This document shows positions 62,486 to 64,000 of a DNA stretch of 64,000 bases, piece after piece. Source of the DNA: Paulownia fortunei (taxonomy: Eukaryota; Streptophyta; Magnoliopsida; Lamiales; Paulowniaceae); the NCBI GenBank assembly GCA_019321725.1, contig CM033122.1, forward strand, positions 2,914,001 through 2,978,000, read 5' to 3'. The translations under genes were made by a program, and so were the position numbers. How positions within the stretch are numbered: the stretch's first letter is position 1; every line of letters begins with the position of its first letter. A model generated the notes under the pieces. That model did not search any database and was not told where the DNA came from. It worked only from the letters and a program-made list of their open reading frames with translations.

Positions 62486-63040
62486 CTACTTGTTTTCTGT
62501 TTTCCCCCTTGCTTCTATCTGAATAAGAGGAGTTCACCTTTCTAACCAGTAAATGGTCATTTTGACATCTTACAATTTTTTAATTAATATTTTTTTTTTC
62601 TTGTAATACTGTCATCTAATTTGATATGTTTTACTTTAAAATCTACTCTCTTTTTATTATTATAGTCCCTATCAAGATAGTGACTCGATTGAATTTTGAA
62701 CGTCGGTAATTAATCACTCAATGAAAATTAAAACACCAAAGATTTCGATCTCTTAAAGATGATGGTGCCAAGTACATGCAAATTCAAAATCAATATCTTA
62801 ACACACTATTAGAGAAATTATTTACGACTTTATTCTAATTTTGTGGTAACTATATTAAATAGATTTTTCTTCATTTTTTCCATAAATTAAAATTGGATTA
62901 TGTTAGACATATTTTTAGATATAGATAATTACATTAGTTATTTATGAAACTATTTTTCACATGAAATGCAGGGTCTACTTGCATGTCCAGCATAAGTAAA
63001 AGTGATGATCGTTTCAAACCAACTACGTGAGGATTAAGGA
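62486..63040. other. Upstream region of pseudogene D, no gene seen
   Basis: The proximal part resembles that of CYP76 copy B and lacks a TATA box at the conserved position. The rest is AT-rich. Confidence 0.5.
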
Positions 63041-63480
63041 CCGTTTTTCCCTTGTCAGCAACGGGGCTGGCTGGGCATTAGGACGAAACATTTGTACTGG
63101 AAAATGCCACGTCTGAAAACCAATCATATTTGGATAGGTTATAAGAATGGCAAGGAAAATGGGGATTAAAATTCATTTCTTTCTAACAATTTTTCAAATC
63201 ACCAAGGCTGCGTTTCTGGATCAAGAACATAAAATTTTTTCAAATTCAAAGAAAGTGAACTTCAACATGATTGGTCAAGCAATGCAAAGTACATCATATT
63301 ATGACTATTCATCTATACCACAGAATTGTAACCATTTTCATATCAATTTCAATATAAATGAACAACCACGTAGAAATTCACAATATGCATATCGATAGGC
63401 AAAATACGAATAAATAAATAAAATACAGGCATGAATATATACAACATTTATAAATGAATGTAGCGATGTGCGCCTAAAGC
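63041..63480. repeat. Conserved CYP76 5'-flank block, copy beside pseudogene D
   Basis: GTCAGCAACGGGGCTGGCTGGGCATTA near 63054, TTCAAAGAAAGTGAACTTCAACATGATTGGTC near 63245 and ATGTAGCGATGTGCGCC near 63458 parallel Y1 (22545 onward) and Y2 (34617 onward). It lies only about 0.57 kb from the pseudogene start, versus 1.85 kb for A and 3.5 kb for B. Confidence 0.8.
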
Positions 63481-63878
63481 CTTTTGATTTTTTGTTCCAT
63501 TTGAATTATAAAAACAGGATGACAAATTATTGTTGTAATTAATGGAGAAGATTGAAATTTCCATGATTGGTGGAGAGCATTGCTGTCAAAAATTGTAGTC
63601 AACAAAAATTGTGATCTAAAATTATAGTCAAACCAAATCCAATTCCACGAACAGAGACAAAAATTATATTCAACAATGACTTGTCTTGGCTAAGGTTTGA
63701 GTGTCATAGTCAACAATAATTTATATTAGTTAGCATTATTGATGACCAGTAAATTAATATTAAAGTAGATATATTTTATTAAAGACGTTATTTGTATTTG
63801 TTAAGTAATTAGTTTATACTGAAAGTAGAATGGTCTATAAAAGGTAAGTCTAATTTTATTTGGGTAATGTTATTCATC

Positions 63879-63926
63879 TTATGTCAATTTCTCTTAATGT
63901 GAGCAAAATTAAGTCATTGCAATAAT
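63879..63926 (+). repeat. Dispersed repeat, copy 2
   Basis: Matches 14869-14915 with only a few differences. The last 500 bases of the window otherwise show no gene. Confidence 0.65.
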
Positions 63927-64000
63927 GGACTGCAAGAGCATGACTGCTAGATAAAAAAATTCAACAAAGGACTTTAAATAATATCATAATCAAACTTCAA

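Overview
This is nuclear DNA from a flowering plant. It is AT-rich, most genes carry many GT-AG introns, and there are Ty1/copia and Ty3/gypsy relics and long AT/GT microsatellites. The gene content points to the mint family (Lamiaceae): a three-domain class I diterpene synthase resembling miltiradiene synthases, a class II synthase with the residues of a (+)-copalyl diphosphate synthase of specialised metabolism, and CYP76AH-like P450s lie together. I call the window a miltiradiene/abietane-type diterpenoid gene cluster embedded in repeats. The species is not determined.

Layout, left to right. 1-4446 (-): N-terminal half of a folate-biopterin transporter gene, an apparent cluster-edge gene unrelated to terpenes. 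6165-7005: an inverted orphan copy of the 3' flank found beside the CYP76 genes. 7411-12529 (-): complete 14-exon KSL gene, 787 aa. 12.7-18 kb: repeats, including a gypsy gag relic. 19047-20693 (-) and 29452-31097 (-): two intact CYP76 genes, each 506 aa with one intron and about 95% identical by eye, inside a tandemly duplicated unit of about 6 kb. A decayed copia element (about 24.66-28.5 kb) separates the units. 36.6-50.9 kb: two diverged copies of a further segment. One copy is interrupted by a copia element (37635-42411) with a perfect 5-bp target duplication; the other preserves the pre-insertion site. A third copy of the CYP76 5'-flank block, without a P450, lies at 43.6-45.4 kb and is followed by an inverted partial copy. 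52112-57331 (+): complete 15-exon CPS gene, 799 aa. 58643-59083 (-) and 60874-62485 (-): two CYP76 pseudogenes that share a one-base deletion.

Inferred pathway: in plastids CPS would protonate and cyclise geranylgeranyl diphosphate to (+)-copalyl diphosphate, and KSL would ionise this to miltiradiene or a related abietane. The ER-bound CYP76 enzymes would then oxidise the product toward ferruginol-type phenolics. The exact products are inferred from family resemblance.

Most unusual points: the KSL keeps an intact gamma domain that the best-known mint miltiradiene synthase lacks; the two live P450s have unrelated proximal promoters despite near-identical coding sequence; P450 loss and segmental duplication can be ordered in time from shared lesions; and an empty-site paralogue dates a retrotransposon insertion after a local duplication. 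All exon coordinates were derived by hand from splice consensus and reading frame; no search or alignment program was run.
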